Source: Siphonodentalium dalli (taxonomy: Eukaryota > Mollusca > Scaphopoda > Gadilida > Siphonodentaliidae). From it: a stretch of DNA of 64,000 nt. The translations under genes and the position numbers were made by a program. The number at the start of each line of letters is the position of its first letter. Positions within the stretch are counted from its first letter, which is position 1. The DNA is taken from positions 23,380,991-23,444,990 of the forward strand of contig CP136061.1 of NCBI GenBank assembly GCA_032622095.1, written 5' to 3'. This document shows, in pieces, positions 10,720 to 25,179 of the stretch. The notes under the pieces were generated by a model. The model was not told the DNA's origin, did no database searches, and worked only from the letters and a program-made list of their open reading frames with translations.

Positions 10720-13700
10720 TATGACTTTTTCGAAGGATTTATGGTTCTAACCCAGAGATTCACGAATAGAACTCAGGGATTTATGACTTTTTCGAAGGAT
10801 TTATGGTTCTAACCCAGAGATTCATGAATAGAACTCAGGGATTTATGACTTTTTCGAAGGATTTATGGTTCTAACCCAGAGATTCATGAATAGAACTCAG
10901 GGATTTATGACTTTTTCGAAGGATTTATGGCTTTAACCCCGAGATTCATGACTACAACTCAGGGATTTATGACTTTTTCGAAGGATTTATGGTTCTAACC
11001 CAGAGATTCATGAATACAACTCAGGGATTTATGACTTTTTCGAAGGATTTATGGTTCTAACCCAGAGATTCATGAATAGAACTCATGGATTTATGACTTT
11101 TTCGAAGGATTTATGGCTTTAACCCCGAGATTCATGACTACAACTCAGGAATTTATGACTTTTTCGAAGGATTTATGGTTCTAACCCAGAGATTCATGAA
11201 TACAACTCAGGGATTTATGACTTTTTCGAAGGATTTGTGGCTCTAACCCAGAGATTCATGATTACAACTCAGGGATTTATGACTTTTTCGAAGGATTTGT
11301 GGCTCTAACCCAGAGATTCATGAATACAACGCAAGGATTTATGACCTTTTCGAAGGATTTATGGCTCTAACCCCAAGATTCATGACTACAACTCAGGGAT
11401 TTATGACTTTTTCGAAGGATTTATGGTTCTAACCCAGAGATTCATGAATAGAACTCAGGGATTTATGACTTTTTCGAAGGATTTATGGTTCTAACCCAGA
11501 GATTCATGAATAGAACTCAGGGATTTATGACTTTTTCGAAGGATTTATGGTTCTAACCCAGAGATTCATGAATAGAACTCAGGGATTTATGACTTTTTCG
11601 AAGGATGTATGGCTTTAACCCCGAGATTCATGACTACAACTCAGGGATTTATGACTTTTTCGAAGGATTTATGGTTCTAACCCAGAGATTCATGAATACA
11701 ACTCAGGGATTTATGACTTTTTCGAAGGATTTATGGTTCTAACCCAGAGATTCATGAATACAACTCAGGGATTTATGACTTTTTCGAAGGATTTGTGGCT
11801 CTAACCCAGAGATTCATGATTACAACTCAGGGATTTATGACTTTTTCGAAGGATTTGTGGCTCTAACCCAGAGATTCATGAATACAACTCAGGGATTTAT
11901 GACTTTTCGAAGGATTTATGGCTCAAACCCCGAGATTCATGACTACAACTCAGGGATTTATGACTTTTTCGAAGGATTTATGGTTCTAACCCAGAGATTC
12001 ACGAATAGAACTCAGGGATTTATGACTTTTTCGAAGGATTTATGGTTCTATCCCAGAGATTCTTGAATAGAACTCAGGGATTTATGACTTTTTCGAAGGA
12101 TTTATGGTTCTAACCCAGAGATTCATGAATAGAACTCAGGGATTTATGACTTTTTCGAAGGATTTATGGCTTTAACCCCGAGATTCATGACTACAACTCA
12201 GGGATTTATGACTTTTTCGAAGGATTTATGGTTCTAACCCAGAGATTCATGAATACAACTCAGGGATTTATGACTTTTTCGAAGGATTTGTGGCTCTAAC
12301 CCAGAGATTCATTATTACAACTCAGGGATTTATGACTTTTTCGAAGGATTTGTGGCTCTAACCCAGAGATTCATGAATACAACGCAGGGATTTATGACTT
12401 TTTCGAAGGATTTGTGGCTCTAACCCAGAGATTCATGAATACAACGCAAGGATTTATGACATTTTCGAAGGATTTATGGCTCTAACCCCGAGATTCATGA
12501 CTACAACTCAGGGATTTATGACTTTTTCGAAGGATTTATGGTTCTAACCCAGAGATTCATGAATAGAACTCAGGGATTTATGACTTTTTCGAAGGATTTA
12601 TGGTTCTAACCCAGAGATTCATGAATAGAACTCAGGGATTTATGACTTTTTCGAAGGATTTATGGTTCTAACCCAGAGATTCATGAATAGAACTCAGGGA
12701 TTTATGACCTTTTCGAAGGATTTATGGCTTTAACCCAGAGATTCATGAATACAACTCAGGGATTTATGACTTTTCGAAGGATTTATGGCTCAAACCCCGA
12801 GATTCATGACTACAATTCAGGGATTTATGACTTTTTCAAAGGATTTATGGTTCTAACCCAGAGATTCACGAATAGAACTCAGGGATTTATGACTTTTTCG
12901 AAGGATTTATGGTTCTAACCCAGAGATTCATGAATAGAACTCAGGGATTTATGACTTTTTCGAAGGATTTATGGCTCTAACACAGGGATGCATTACTACA
13001 ACTCAGGGATTTATGACTTTTTCGAAGGATTTATACCTCAAACCCAGGGATTCATGACTACAACTCATGGATTTATGACGTTTTCGAAGGATTTATGGTT
13101 CTAACCCAGAGATTCATGAATACAACTCATTGATTTATGACTTTTTCGAAGGATTTGTGGCTCTAACCCAGAGATTCATGAATACAACGCAGGGATTTAT
13201 GACTTTTTCGAAGGATTTATGGCTCTAACCCAGAGATTCATGAATACAACGCAAGGATTTATGACTTTTTCGAAGGATTTATGGCTCAAACCCCGAGATT
13301 CATGACTACAACTCAGGGATTTATGACTTTTTTGAAGGATTTATGGTTCTAACCCAGAGATTCACGAATAGAACTCAGGGATTTATGACTTTTTCGAAGG
13401 ATTTATGGTTCTAACCCAGAGATTCATGAATAGAACTCAGGGATTTATGACTTTTTCGAAGGATTTATGGTTCTAACCCAGAGATTCATGAATAGAACTC
13501 AGGGATTTATGACTTTTTCGAAGGATTTATGGCTTTAACCCCGAGATTCATGACTACAACTCAGGGATTTATGACTTTTTCGAAGGATTTATGGTTCTAA
13601 CCCAGAGATTCATGAATAGAACTCAGGGATTTATGACTTTTTCGAAGGATTTATGGCTTTAACCCCGAGATTCATGACTACAACTCAGGGATTTATGACT

Positions 13701-16700
13701 TTTTCGAAGGATTTATGGTTCTAACCCAGAGATTCATGAATACAACTCAGGGATTTATGACTTTTTCGAAGGATTTGTGGCTCTAACCCAGAGATTCATG
13801 ATTACAACTCAGGGATTTATGACTTTTTCGAAGGATTTGTGACTCTAACCCAGAGATTCATGAATACAACGCAAGGATTTATGACCTTTTCGAAGGATTT
13901 ATGGCTCTAACCCCAAGATTCATGACTACAACTCAGGGATTTATGACTTTTTCGAAGGATTTATGGTTCTAACCCAGAGATTCATGAATAGAACTCAGGG
14001 ATTTATGACTTTTTCGAAGGATTTATGGTTCTAACCCAGAGATTCATGAATAGAACTCAGGGATTTATGACTTTTTCGAAGGATTTATGGTTCTAACCCA
14101 GAGATTCATGAATAGAACTCAGGGATTTATGACTTTTTCGAAGGATTTATGGCTTTAACCCCGAGATTCATGACTACAACTCAGGAATTTATGACTTTTT
14201 CGAAGGATTTATGGTTCTAACCCAGAGATTCATGAATACAACTCAGGGATTTATGACTTTTTCGAAGGATTTGTGGCTCTAACCCAGAGATTCATGATTA
14301 CAACTCAGGGATTTATGACTTTTTCGAAGGATTTGTGGCTCTAACCCAGAGATTCATGAATACAACGCAAGGATTTATGACCTTTTCGAAGGATTTATGG
14401 CTCTAACCCCAAGATTCATGACTACAACTCAGGGATTTATGACTTTTTCGAAGGATTTATGGTTCTAACCCAGAGATTCATGACTACAACTCAGGGATTT
14501 ATGACTTTTTCGAAGGATTTATGGTTCTAACCCAGAGATTCATGAATACAACTCAGGGATTTATGACTTTTTCGAAGGATTTATGGTTCTAACCCAGAGA
14601 TTCATGAATACAACTCAGGGATTTATGACTTTTTCGAAGGATTTGTGGCTCTAACCCAGAGATTCATGATTACAACTCAGGGATTTATGACTTTTTCGAA
14701 GGATTTGTGGCTCTAACCCAGAGATACATGAATACAACGCAAGGATTTATGACCTTTTCGAAGGATTTATGGCTCTAACCCCAAGATTCATGACTACAAC
14801 TCAGGGATTTATGACTTTTTCGAAGGATTTATGGTTCTAACCCAGAGATTCATGAATAGAACTCAGGGATTTATGACTTTTTCGAAGGATTTATGGTTCT
14901 AACCCAGAGATTCATGAATAGAACTCAGGGATTTATGACTTTTTCGAAGGATTTATGGTTCTAACCCAGAGATTCATGAATAGAACTCAGGGATTTATGA
15001 CTTTTTCGAAGGATTTATGGCTTTAACCCCGAGATTCATGACTACAACTCAGGGATTTATGACTTTTTCGAAGGATTTATGGTTCTAACCCAGAGATTCA
15101 TGAATACAACTCAGGGATTTATGACTTTTTCGAAGGATTTATGGTTCTAACCCAGAGATTCATGAATACAACTCAGGGATTTATGACTTTTTCGAAGGAT
15201 TTGTGGCTCTAACCCTGAGATTCATGATTACAACTCAGGGATTTATGACTTTTTCGAAGGATTTGTGGCTCTAACCCAGAGATTCACGAATACAACTCAG
15301 GGATTTATGACTTTTCGAAGGATTTATGGCTCAAACCCAGAGATTCATGACTACAACTCAGGGATTTATGACTTTTTCGAAGGATTTATGGTTCTAACCC
15401 AGAGATTCACGAATAGAACTCAGGGATTTATGACTTTTTCGAAGGATTTATGGTTCTAACCCAGAGATTCATGAATAGAACTCAGGGATTTATGACTTTT
15501 TCGAAGGATTTATGGTTCTAACCCAGAGATTCATGAATAGAACTCAGGGATTTATGACTTTTTCGAAGGATTTATGGCTTTAACCCCGAGATTCATGACT
15601 ACAACTCAGGGATTTATGACTTTTTCGAAGGATTTATGGTTCTAACCCAGAGATTCATGAATACAACTCAGGGATTTATGACTTTTTCGAAGGATTTATG
15701 GTTCTAACCCAGAGATTCATGAATAGAACTCATGGATTTATGACTTTTTCGAAGGATTTATGGCTTTAACCCCGAGATTCATGACTACAACTCAGGAATT
15801 TATGACTTTTTCGAAGGATTTATGGTTCTAACCCAGAGATTCATGAATACAACTCAGGGATTTATGACTTTTTCGAAGGATTTGTGGCTCTAACCCAGAG
15901 ATTCATGATTACAACTCAGGGATTTATGACTTTTTCGAAGGATTTGTGGCTCTAACCCAGAGATTCATGAATACAACGCAAGGATTTATGACCTTTTCGA
16001 AGGATTTATGGCTCTAACCCCAAGATTCATGACTACAACTCAGGGATTTATGACTTTTTCGAAGGATTTATGGTTCTAACCCAGAGATTCATGAATAGAA
16101 CTCAGGGATTTATGACTTTTTCGAAGGATTTATGGTTCTAACCCAGAGATTCATGAATAGAACTCAGGGATTTATGACTTTTTCGAAGGATTTATGGTTC
16201 TAACCCCGAGATTCATGAATAGAACTCAGGGATTTATGACTTTTTCGAAGGATGTATGGCTTTAACCCCGAGATTCATGACTACAACTCAGGGATTTATG
16301 ACTTTTTCGAAGGATTTATGGTTCTAACCCAGAGATTCATGAATACAACTCAGGGATTTATGACTTTTTCGAAGGATTTATGGTTCTAACCCAGAGATTC
16401 ATGAATACAACTCAGGGATTTATGACTTTTTCGAAGGATTTGTGGCTCTAACCCAGAAATTCATGATTACAACTCAGGGATTTATGACTTTTTCGAAGGA
16501 TTTGTGGCTCTAACCCAGAGATTCATGAATACAACTCAGGGATTTATGACTTTTCGAAGGATTTATGGCTCAAACCCCGAGATTCATGACTACAACTCAG
16601 GGATTTATGACTTTTTCGAAGGATTTATGGTTCTAACCCAGAGATTCACGAATAGAACTCAGGGATTTATGACTTTTTCGAAGGATTTATGGTTCTATCC

Positions 16701-18588
16701 CAGAGATTCTTGAATAGAACTCAGGGATTTATGACTTTTTCGAAGGATTTATGGTTCTAACCCAGAGATTCATGAATAGAACTCAGGGATTTATGACTTT
16801 TTCGAAGGATGTATGGCTTTAACCCCGAGATTCATGACTACAACTCAGGGATTTATGACTTTTTCGAAGGATTTATGGTTCTAACCCAGAGATTCATGAA
16901 TACAACTCAGGGATTTATGACTTTTTCGAAGGATTTATGGTTCTAACCCAGAGATTCATGAATACAACTCAGGGATTTATGACTTTTTCGAAGGATTTAT
17001 GGCTTTAACCCCGAGATTCATGACTACAACTCAGGGATTTATGACTTTTTCGAAGGATTTATGGTTCTAACCCAGAGATTCATGAATACAACTCAGGGAT
17101 TTATGACTTTTTCGAAGGATTTATGGTTCTAACCCAGAGATTCATGAATAGAACTCATGGATTTATGACTTTTTCGAAGGATTTATGGCTTTAACCCCGA
17201 GATTCATGACTACAACTCAGGAATTTATGACTTTTTCGAAGGATTTATGGTTCTAACCCAGAGATTCATGAATACAACTCAGGGATTTATGACTTTTTCG
17301 AAGGATTTGTGGCTCTAACCCAGAGATTCATGATTACAACTCAGGGATTTATGACTTTTTCGAAGGATTTGTGGCTCTAACCCAGAGATTCATGAATACA
17401 ACGCAAGGATTTATGACCTTTTCGAAGGATTTATGGCTCTAACCCCAAGATTCATGACTACAACTCAGGGATTTATGACTTTTTCGAAGGATTTATGGTT
17501 CTAACCCAGAGATTCATGAATAGAACTCAGGGATTTATGACTTTTTCGAAGGATTTATGGTTCTAACCCAGAGATTCATGAATAGAACTCAGGGATTTAT
17601 GACTTTTTCGAAGGATTTATGGTTCTAACCCAGAGATTCATGAATAGAACTCAGGGATTTATGACTTTTTCGAAGGATGTATGGCTTTAACCCCGAGATT
17701 CATGACTACAACTCAGGGATTTATGACTTTTTCGAAGGATTTATGGTTCTAACCCAGAGATTCATGAATACAACTCAGGGATTTATGACTTTTTCGAAGG
17801 ATTTATGGTTCTAACCCAGAGATTCATGAATACAACTCAGGGATTTATGACTTTTTCGAAGGATTTGTGGCTCTAACCCAGAGATTCATGATTACAACTC
17901 AGGGATTTATGACTTTTTCGAAGGATTTGTGGCTCTAACCCAGAGATTCATGAATACAACTCAGGGATTTATGACTTTTCGAAGGATTTATGGCTCAAAC
18001 CCCGAGATTCATGACTACAACTCAGGGATTTATGACTTTTTCGAAGGATTTATGGTTCTAACCCAGAGATTCACGAATAGAACTCAGGGATTTATGACTT
18101 TTTCGAAGGATTTATGGTTCTATCCCAGAGATTCTTGAATAGAACTCAGGGATTTATGACTTTTTCGAAGGATTTATGGTTCTAACCCAGAGATTCATGA
18201 ATAGAACTCAGGGATTTATGACTTTTTCGAAGGATTTATGGCTTTAACCCCGAGATTCATGACTACAACTCAGGGATTTATGACTTTTTCGAAGGATTTA
18301 TGGTTCTAACCCAGAGATTCATGAATACAACTCAGGGATTTATGACTTTTTCGAAGGATTTGTGGCTCTAACCCAGAGATTCATTATTACAACTCAGGGA
18401 TTTATGACTTTTTCGAAGGATTTGTGGCTCTAACCCAGAGATTCATGAATACAACGCAGGGATTTATGACTTTTTCGAAGGATTTGTGGCTCTAACCCAG
18501 AGATTCATGAATACAACGCAAGGATTTATGACATTTTCGAAGGATTTATGGCTCTAACCCCGAGATTCATGACTACAACTCAGGGATT
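10720..18588. repeat. 7,869-bp tandem duplication, copy 2
   Basis: This is the second copy, abutting the first. It keeps the internal 1,425 bp repeat, the two extra monomers and the marker cassette at 12,973. After about 18.59 kb the sequence continues as it does after 4.65 kb and 12.52 kb, so a third partial copy follows until about 19.64 kb. That places the crossover between units in the same relative position of the monomer. Confidence 0.85.
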
Positions 18589-21500
18589 TATGACTTTTTC
18601 GAAGGATTTATGGTTCTAACCCAGAGATTCATGAATAGAACTCAGGGATTTATGACTTTTTCGAAGGATTTATGGTTCTAACCCAGAGATTCATGAATAG
18701 AACTCAGGGATTTATGACTTTTTCGAAGGATTTATGGTTCTAACCCAGAGATTCATGAATAGAACTCAGGGATTTATGACCTTTTCGAAGGATTTATGGC
18801 TTTAACCCAGAGATTCATGAATACAACTCAGGGATTTATGACTTTTCGAAGGATTTATGGCTCAAACCCCGAGATTCATGACTACAATTCAGGGATTTAT
18901 GACTTTTTCAAAGGATTTATGGTTCTAACCCAGAGATTCACGAATAGAACTCAGGGATTTATGACTTTTTCGAAGGATTTATGGTTCTAACCCAGAGATT
19001 CATGAATAGAACTCAGGGATTTATGACTTTTTCGAAGGATTTATGGCTCTAACACAGGGATGCATTACTACAACTCAGGGATTTATGACTTTTTCGAAGG
19101 ATTTATACCTCAAACCCAGGGATTCATGACTACAACTCATGGATTTATGACGTTTTCGAAGGATTTATGGTTCTAACCCAGAAATTCATGAATACAACTC
19201 ATTGATTTATGACTTTTTCGAAGGATTTGTGGCTCTAACCCAGAGATTCATGAATACAACGCAGGGATTTATGACTTTTTCGAAGGATTTATGGCTCTAA
19301 CCCAGAGATTCATGAATACAACGCAAGGATTTATGACTTTTTCGAAGGATTTATGGCTCAAACCCCGAGATTCATGACTACAACTCAGGGATTTATGACT
19401 TTTTTGAAGGATTTATGGTTCTAACCCAGAGATTCACGAATAGAACTCAGGGATTTATGACTTTTTCGAAGGATTTATGGTTCTAACCCAGAGATTCATG
19501 AATAGAACTCAGGGATTTATGACTTTTTCGAAGGATTTATGGTTCTAACCCAGAGATTCATGAATAGAACTCAGGGATTTATGACTTTTTCGAAGGATTT
19601 ATGGCTTTAACCCCGAGATTCATGACTACAACTCAGGGATTTATGACATTTTCGAAGGATTTATGGCTCTAACCCCGAGATTCATGACTACAACTCAGGG
19701 ATTTATGACTTTTTCGAAGGATTTATGGTTCTAACCCAGAGATTCATGAATAGAACTCAGGGATTTATGACTTTTTCGAAGGATTTATGGCTTTAACCCC
19801 GAGATTCATGACTACAACTCAGGGATTTATGACTTTTTCGAAGGATTTATGGTTCTAACCCAGAGATTAATGAATACAACTCAGGGATTTATGACTTTTT
19901 CGAAGGATTTGTGGCTCTAACCCAGAGATTCATGATTACAACTCAGGGATTTATGACTTTTTCGAAGGATTTGTTGCTCTAACCCAGAGATTCATGAATA
20001 CAACGCAATGAATTATGACCTTTTCGAAGGATTTATGGCTCTAACCCCAAGATTCATGACTACAACTCAGGGATTTATGACTTTTTCGAAGGATTTATGG
20101 TTCTAACCCAGAGATTCATGAATAGAACTCAGGGATTTATGACTTTTTCGAAGGATTTATGGTTTTAACCCAGAGATTCATGAATAGAACTCAGGGATTT
20201 ATGACTTTTTCGAAGGATTTATGGTTCTAACCCAGAGATTCATGAATAGAACTCAGGGATTTATGACTTTTTCGAAGGATTTATGGCTTTAACCCCGAGA
20301 TTCATGACCACAACTCAGGGATTTATGACTTTTTCGAAGGATTTATGGTTCTAACCCAGAGATTCATGAATACAACTCAGGGATTTATGACTTTTTCGAA
20401 GGATTTATGGTTCTAACCCAGAGATTCATGAATACAACTCAGGGATTTATAACTTTTTCGAAGGATTTGTGGCTCTAACCCAGAGATTCATGATTACAAC
20501 TCAGGGATTTATGACTTTTTCGAAGGATTTGTGGCTCTAACCCAGAGATTCATGAATACAACTCAGGGATTTATGACTTTTCGAAGGATTTATGGCTCAA
20601 ACCCAGAGATTCATGACTACAACTCAGGGATTTATGACTTTTTCGAAGGATTTAAGGTTTTAACCCAGAGATTCACGAATAGAACTCAGTGATTTATGAC
20701 TTTTTTGAAGGATTTATGGTTCTAACCCAGAGATTCATGAATAGAACTCAGGGATTTATGACTTTTTCGAAGGATTTATGGTTCTAACCCAGAGATTCAT
20801 GAATAGAACTCAGGGATTTATGACTTTTTCGAAGGATTTATGGCTTTAACCCCGAGATTCATGACTACAACTCAGGGATTTATGACTTTTTCGAAGGATT
20901 TATGGTTCTAACCCAGAGATTCACGAATACAACTCAGGGATTTATGACTTTTTCGATTGATTTATGGTTCTAACCCAGAGATTCATGAATACAACTCAGG
21001 GATTTATGACTTTTTCGAAGGATTTGTGGCTCTAACCCAGAGATTCATGATTACAACTCAGGGATTTATGACTTTTTCGAAGGATTTGTGACTCTAACCC
21101 AGAGATTCATGAATACAACTTAGGGATTTATGACTTTTTCGAAGGATTTGTGGCTCTAACCCAGAGATTCATGATTACAACTCAGGGATTTATGACTTTT
21201 TCGAAGGATTTGTGGCTCTAACCCAGAGATTCATGAATACAACGCAGGGATTTATGACTTTTTCGAAGGATTTGTGGCTCTAACCCAGAGATTCGTGAAT
21301 ACAACGCAAGGATTTATGACCTTTTCGAAGGATTTATGGCTCTAACCCCGAGATTCATGACTACAACTCAGGGATTTATGACTTTTTCGAAAGATTTATG
21401 GTTCTAACCCAGAGATTCACGAATAGAACTCAGGGATTTATGACTTTTTCGAAGGATTTATGGTTCTAACCCAGAGATTCATGAATAGAACTCAGGGATT

Positions 21501-22330
21501 TATGACTTTTTCGAAGGATTTATGGTTCTAACCCAGAGATTCATGAATACAACTCAGGGATTTATGACTTTTTCGATTGATTTATGGTTCTAACCCAGAG
21601 ATTCATGAATACAACTCAGGGATTTATGACTTTTTCGAAGGATTTGTGGCTCTAACCCAGAGATTCATGATTACAACTCAGGGATTTATGACTTTTTCGA
21701 AGGATTTGTGACTCTAACCCAGAGATTCATGAATACAACTCAGGGATTTATGACTTTTTCGAAGGATTTGTGGCTCTAACCCAGAGATTCATGATTACAA
21801 CTCAGGGATTTATGACTTTTTCGAAGGATTTGTGGCTCTAACCCAGAGATTCATGAATACAACGCAGGGATTTATGACTTTTTTGAAGGATTTATGGTTC
21901 TAACCCAGAGATTCACGAATAGAACTCAGGGATTTATGACTTTTTCGAAGGATTTATGGTTCTAACCCAGAGATTCATGAATAGAACTCAGGGATTTATG
22001 ACTTTTTCGAAGGATTTATGGTTCTAACCCAGAGATTCATGAATAGAACTCAGGGATTTATGACTTTTTCGAAGGATTTATGGCTTTAACCCCGAGATTC
22101 ATGACTACAACTCAGGGATTTATGACTTTTTCGAAGGATTTATGGTTCTAACCCAGAGATTCATGAATACAACTCAGGGATTTATGACTTTTTCGAAGGA
22201 ATTGTGGCTCTAACCCAGAGATTCATTATTACAACTCAGGGATTTATGACTTTTTCGAAGGATTTGTGGCTCTAACCCAGAGATTCATGAATACAACGCA
22301 GGGATTTATGACTTTTTCGAAGGATTTGTG
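18589..22330. repeat. Reshuffled satellite segment with a 620-bp repeat
   Basis: The first kilobase repeats the order seen from 12.52 kb, including the marker cassette at 19,045. After about 19.64 kb the order departs from earlier blocks and single-base changes become more frequent, for example CGCAATGAATTATG near 20.0 kb and TTTAAGGTTTTAACC near 20.65 kb. A rare CGATTGATTT unit at 20,954 recurs at 21,574, exactly ten monomers on, and the match runs to about 21.87 kb. It then joins abruptly to a TTTTTTGAAGG/GATTCACG unit. A 61 bp monomer at 20,568 lies here. This looks like an older or repeatedly rearranged segment between more homogeneous blocks. Confidence 0.65.
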
Positions 22331-24683
22331 GCTCTAACCCAGAGATTCATGAATACAACGCAAGGATTTATGACATTTTCGAAGTATTTATGGCTCTAAC
22401 CCCGAGATTCATGACTACAACTCAGGGATTTATGACTTTTTCGAAGGATTTATGGTTCTAACCCAGAGATTCATGAATAGAACTCAGGGATTTATGACTT
22501 TTTCGAAGGATTTATGGTTCTAACCCAGAGATTCATGAATAGAACTCAGGGATTTATGACTTTTTCGAAGGATTTATGGTTCTAACCCAGAGATTCATGA
22601 ATAGAACTCAGGGATTTATGACCTTTTCGAAGGATTTATGGCTTTAACCCAGAGATTCATGAATACAACTCAGGGATTTATGACTTTTCGAAGGATTTAT
22701 GGCTCAAACCCCGAGATTCATGACTACAATTCAGGGATTTATGACTTTTTCAAAGGATTTATGGTTCTAACCCAGAGATTCACGAATAGAACTCAGGGAT
22801 TTATGACTTTTTCGAAGGATTTATGGTTCTAACCCAGAGATTCATGAATAGAACTCAGGGATTTATGACTTTTTCGAAGGATTTATGGCTCTAACACAGG
22901 GATGCATTACTACAACTCAGGGATTTATGACTTTTTCGAAGGATTTATACCTCAAACCCAGGGATTCATGACTACAACTCATGGATTTATGACGTTTTCG
23001 AAGGATTTATGGTTCTAACCCAGAGATTCATGAATACAACTCATTGATTTATGACTTTTTCGAAGGATTTGTGGCTCTAACCCAGAGATTCATGAATACA
23101 ACGCAGGGATTTATGACTTTTTCGAAGGATTTATGGCTCTAACCCAGAGATTCATGAATACAACGCAAGGATTTATGACTTTTTCGAAGGATTTATGGCT
23201 CAAACCCCGAGATTCATGACTACAACTCAGGGATTTATGACTTTTTTGAAGGATTTATGGTTCTAACCCAGAGATTCACGAATAGAACTCAGGGATTTAT
23301 GACTTTTTCGAAGGATTTATGGTTCTAACCCAGAGATTCATGAATAGAACTCAGGGATTTATGACTTTTTCGAAGGATTTATGGTTCTAACCCAGAGATT
23401 CATGAATAGAACTCAGGGATTTATGACTTTTTCGAAGGATTTATGGCTTTAACCCCGAGATTCATGACTACAACTCAGGGATTTATGACTTTTTCGAAGG
23501 ATTTATGGTTCTAACCCAGAGATTCATGAATACAACTCGGGGATTTATGACTTTTTCGAAGGATTTGTGGCTCTAACCCAGAGATTCATGATTACAACTC
23601 AGGGATTTATGATTTTTTCGAAGGATTTGTGGCTCTAACCCAGAGATTCATGAATACAACGCAAGGATTTATGACCTTTTCGAAGGATTTATGGCTCTAA
23701 CCCCAAGATTCATGACTACAACTCAGGGATTTATGACTTTTTCGAAGGATTTATGGTTCTAACCCAGAGATTCATGAATAGAACTCAGGGATTTATGACT
23801 TTTTCGAAGGATTTATGGTTCTAACCCAGAGATTCATGAATAGAACTCAGGGATTTATGACTTTTTCGAAGGATTTATGGTTCTAACCCAGAGATTCATG
23901 AATATAACTCAGGGATTTATGACTTTTTCGAAGGATTTATGGCTTTAACCCCGAGATTCATGACTACAACTCAGGGATTTATGACTTTTTCGAAGGATTT
24001 ATGGTTCTAACCCAGAGATTCATGAATACAACTCAGGGATTTATGACTTTTTCGAAGGATTTATGGTTCTAACCCAGAGATTCATGAATACAACTCAGGG
24101 ATTTATGACTTTTTCGAAGGATTTGTGGCTCTAACCCAGAGATTCATGATTACAACTCAGGGATTTATGACTTTTTCGAAGGATTTGTGGCTCTAACCCA
24201 GAGATTCATGAATACAACTCAGGGATTTATGACTTTTCGAAGGATTTATGGCTCAAACCCCGAGATTCATGACTACAACTCAGGGATTTATGACTTTTTC
24301 GAAGGATTTATGGTTCTAACCCAGAGATTCACGAATAGAACTCAGGGATTTATGACTTTTTCGAAGGATTTATGGTTCTATCCCAGAGATTCTTGAATAG
24401 AACTCAGGGATTTATGACTTTTTCGAAGGATTTATGGTTCTAACCCAGAGATTCATGAATAGAACTCAGGGATTTATGACTTTTTCGAAGGATTTATGGC
24501 TTTAACCCCGAGATTCATGACTACAACTCAGGGATTTATGACTTTTTCGAAGGATTTATGGTTCTAACCCAGAGATTCATGAATACAACTCAGGGATTTA
24601 TGACTTTTTCGAAGGATTTGTGGCTCTAACCCAGAGATTCATTATTACAACTCAGGGATTTATGACTTTTTCGAAGGATTTGT
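22330..24683. repeat. 2,354-bp (38-mer) repeat, copy 1
   Basis: GACATTTTCG at 22,372 recurs at 24,726, the 61 bp monomer at 22,675 recurs at 25,029, and the cassette at 22,887 recurs at 25,241, all 2,354 bp apart (38 x 62 - 2). The second copy begins about 24,684 and can be followed to about 26.14 kb, where the downstream block carries GCCTTTTTCC in place of GACTTTTTCG. The second copy therefore supplied the template for the 1,736 bp triplication. Confidence 0.75.
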
Positions 24684-25179
24684 GGCTCTAACCCAGAGAT
24701 TCATGAATACAACGCAAGGATTTATGACATTTTCGAAGGATTTATGGCTCTAACCCCGAGATTCATGACTACAACTCAGGGATTTATGACTTTTTCGAAG
24801 GATTTATGGTTCTAACCCAGAGATTCATGAATAGAACTCAGGGATTTATGACTTTTTCGAAGGATTTATGGTTCTAACCCAGAGATTCATGAATAGAACT
24901 CAGGGATTTATGACTTTTTCGAAGGATTTATGGTTCTAACCCAGAGATTCATGAATAGAACTCAGGGATTTATGACCTTTTCGAAGGATTTATGGCTTTA
25001 ACCCAGAGATTCATGAATACAACTCAGGGATTTATGACTTTTCGAAGGATTTATGGCTCAAACCCCGAGATTCATGACTACAATTCAGGGATTTATGACT
25101 TTTTCAAAGGATTTATGGTTCTAACCCAGAGATTCACGAATAGAACTCAGGGATTTATGACTTTTTCGAAGGATTTATG

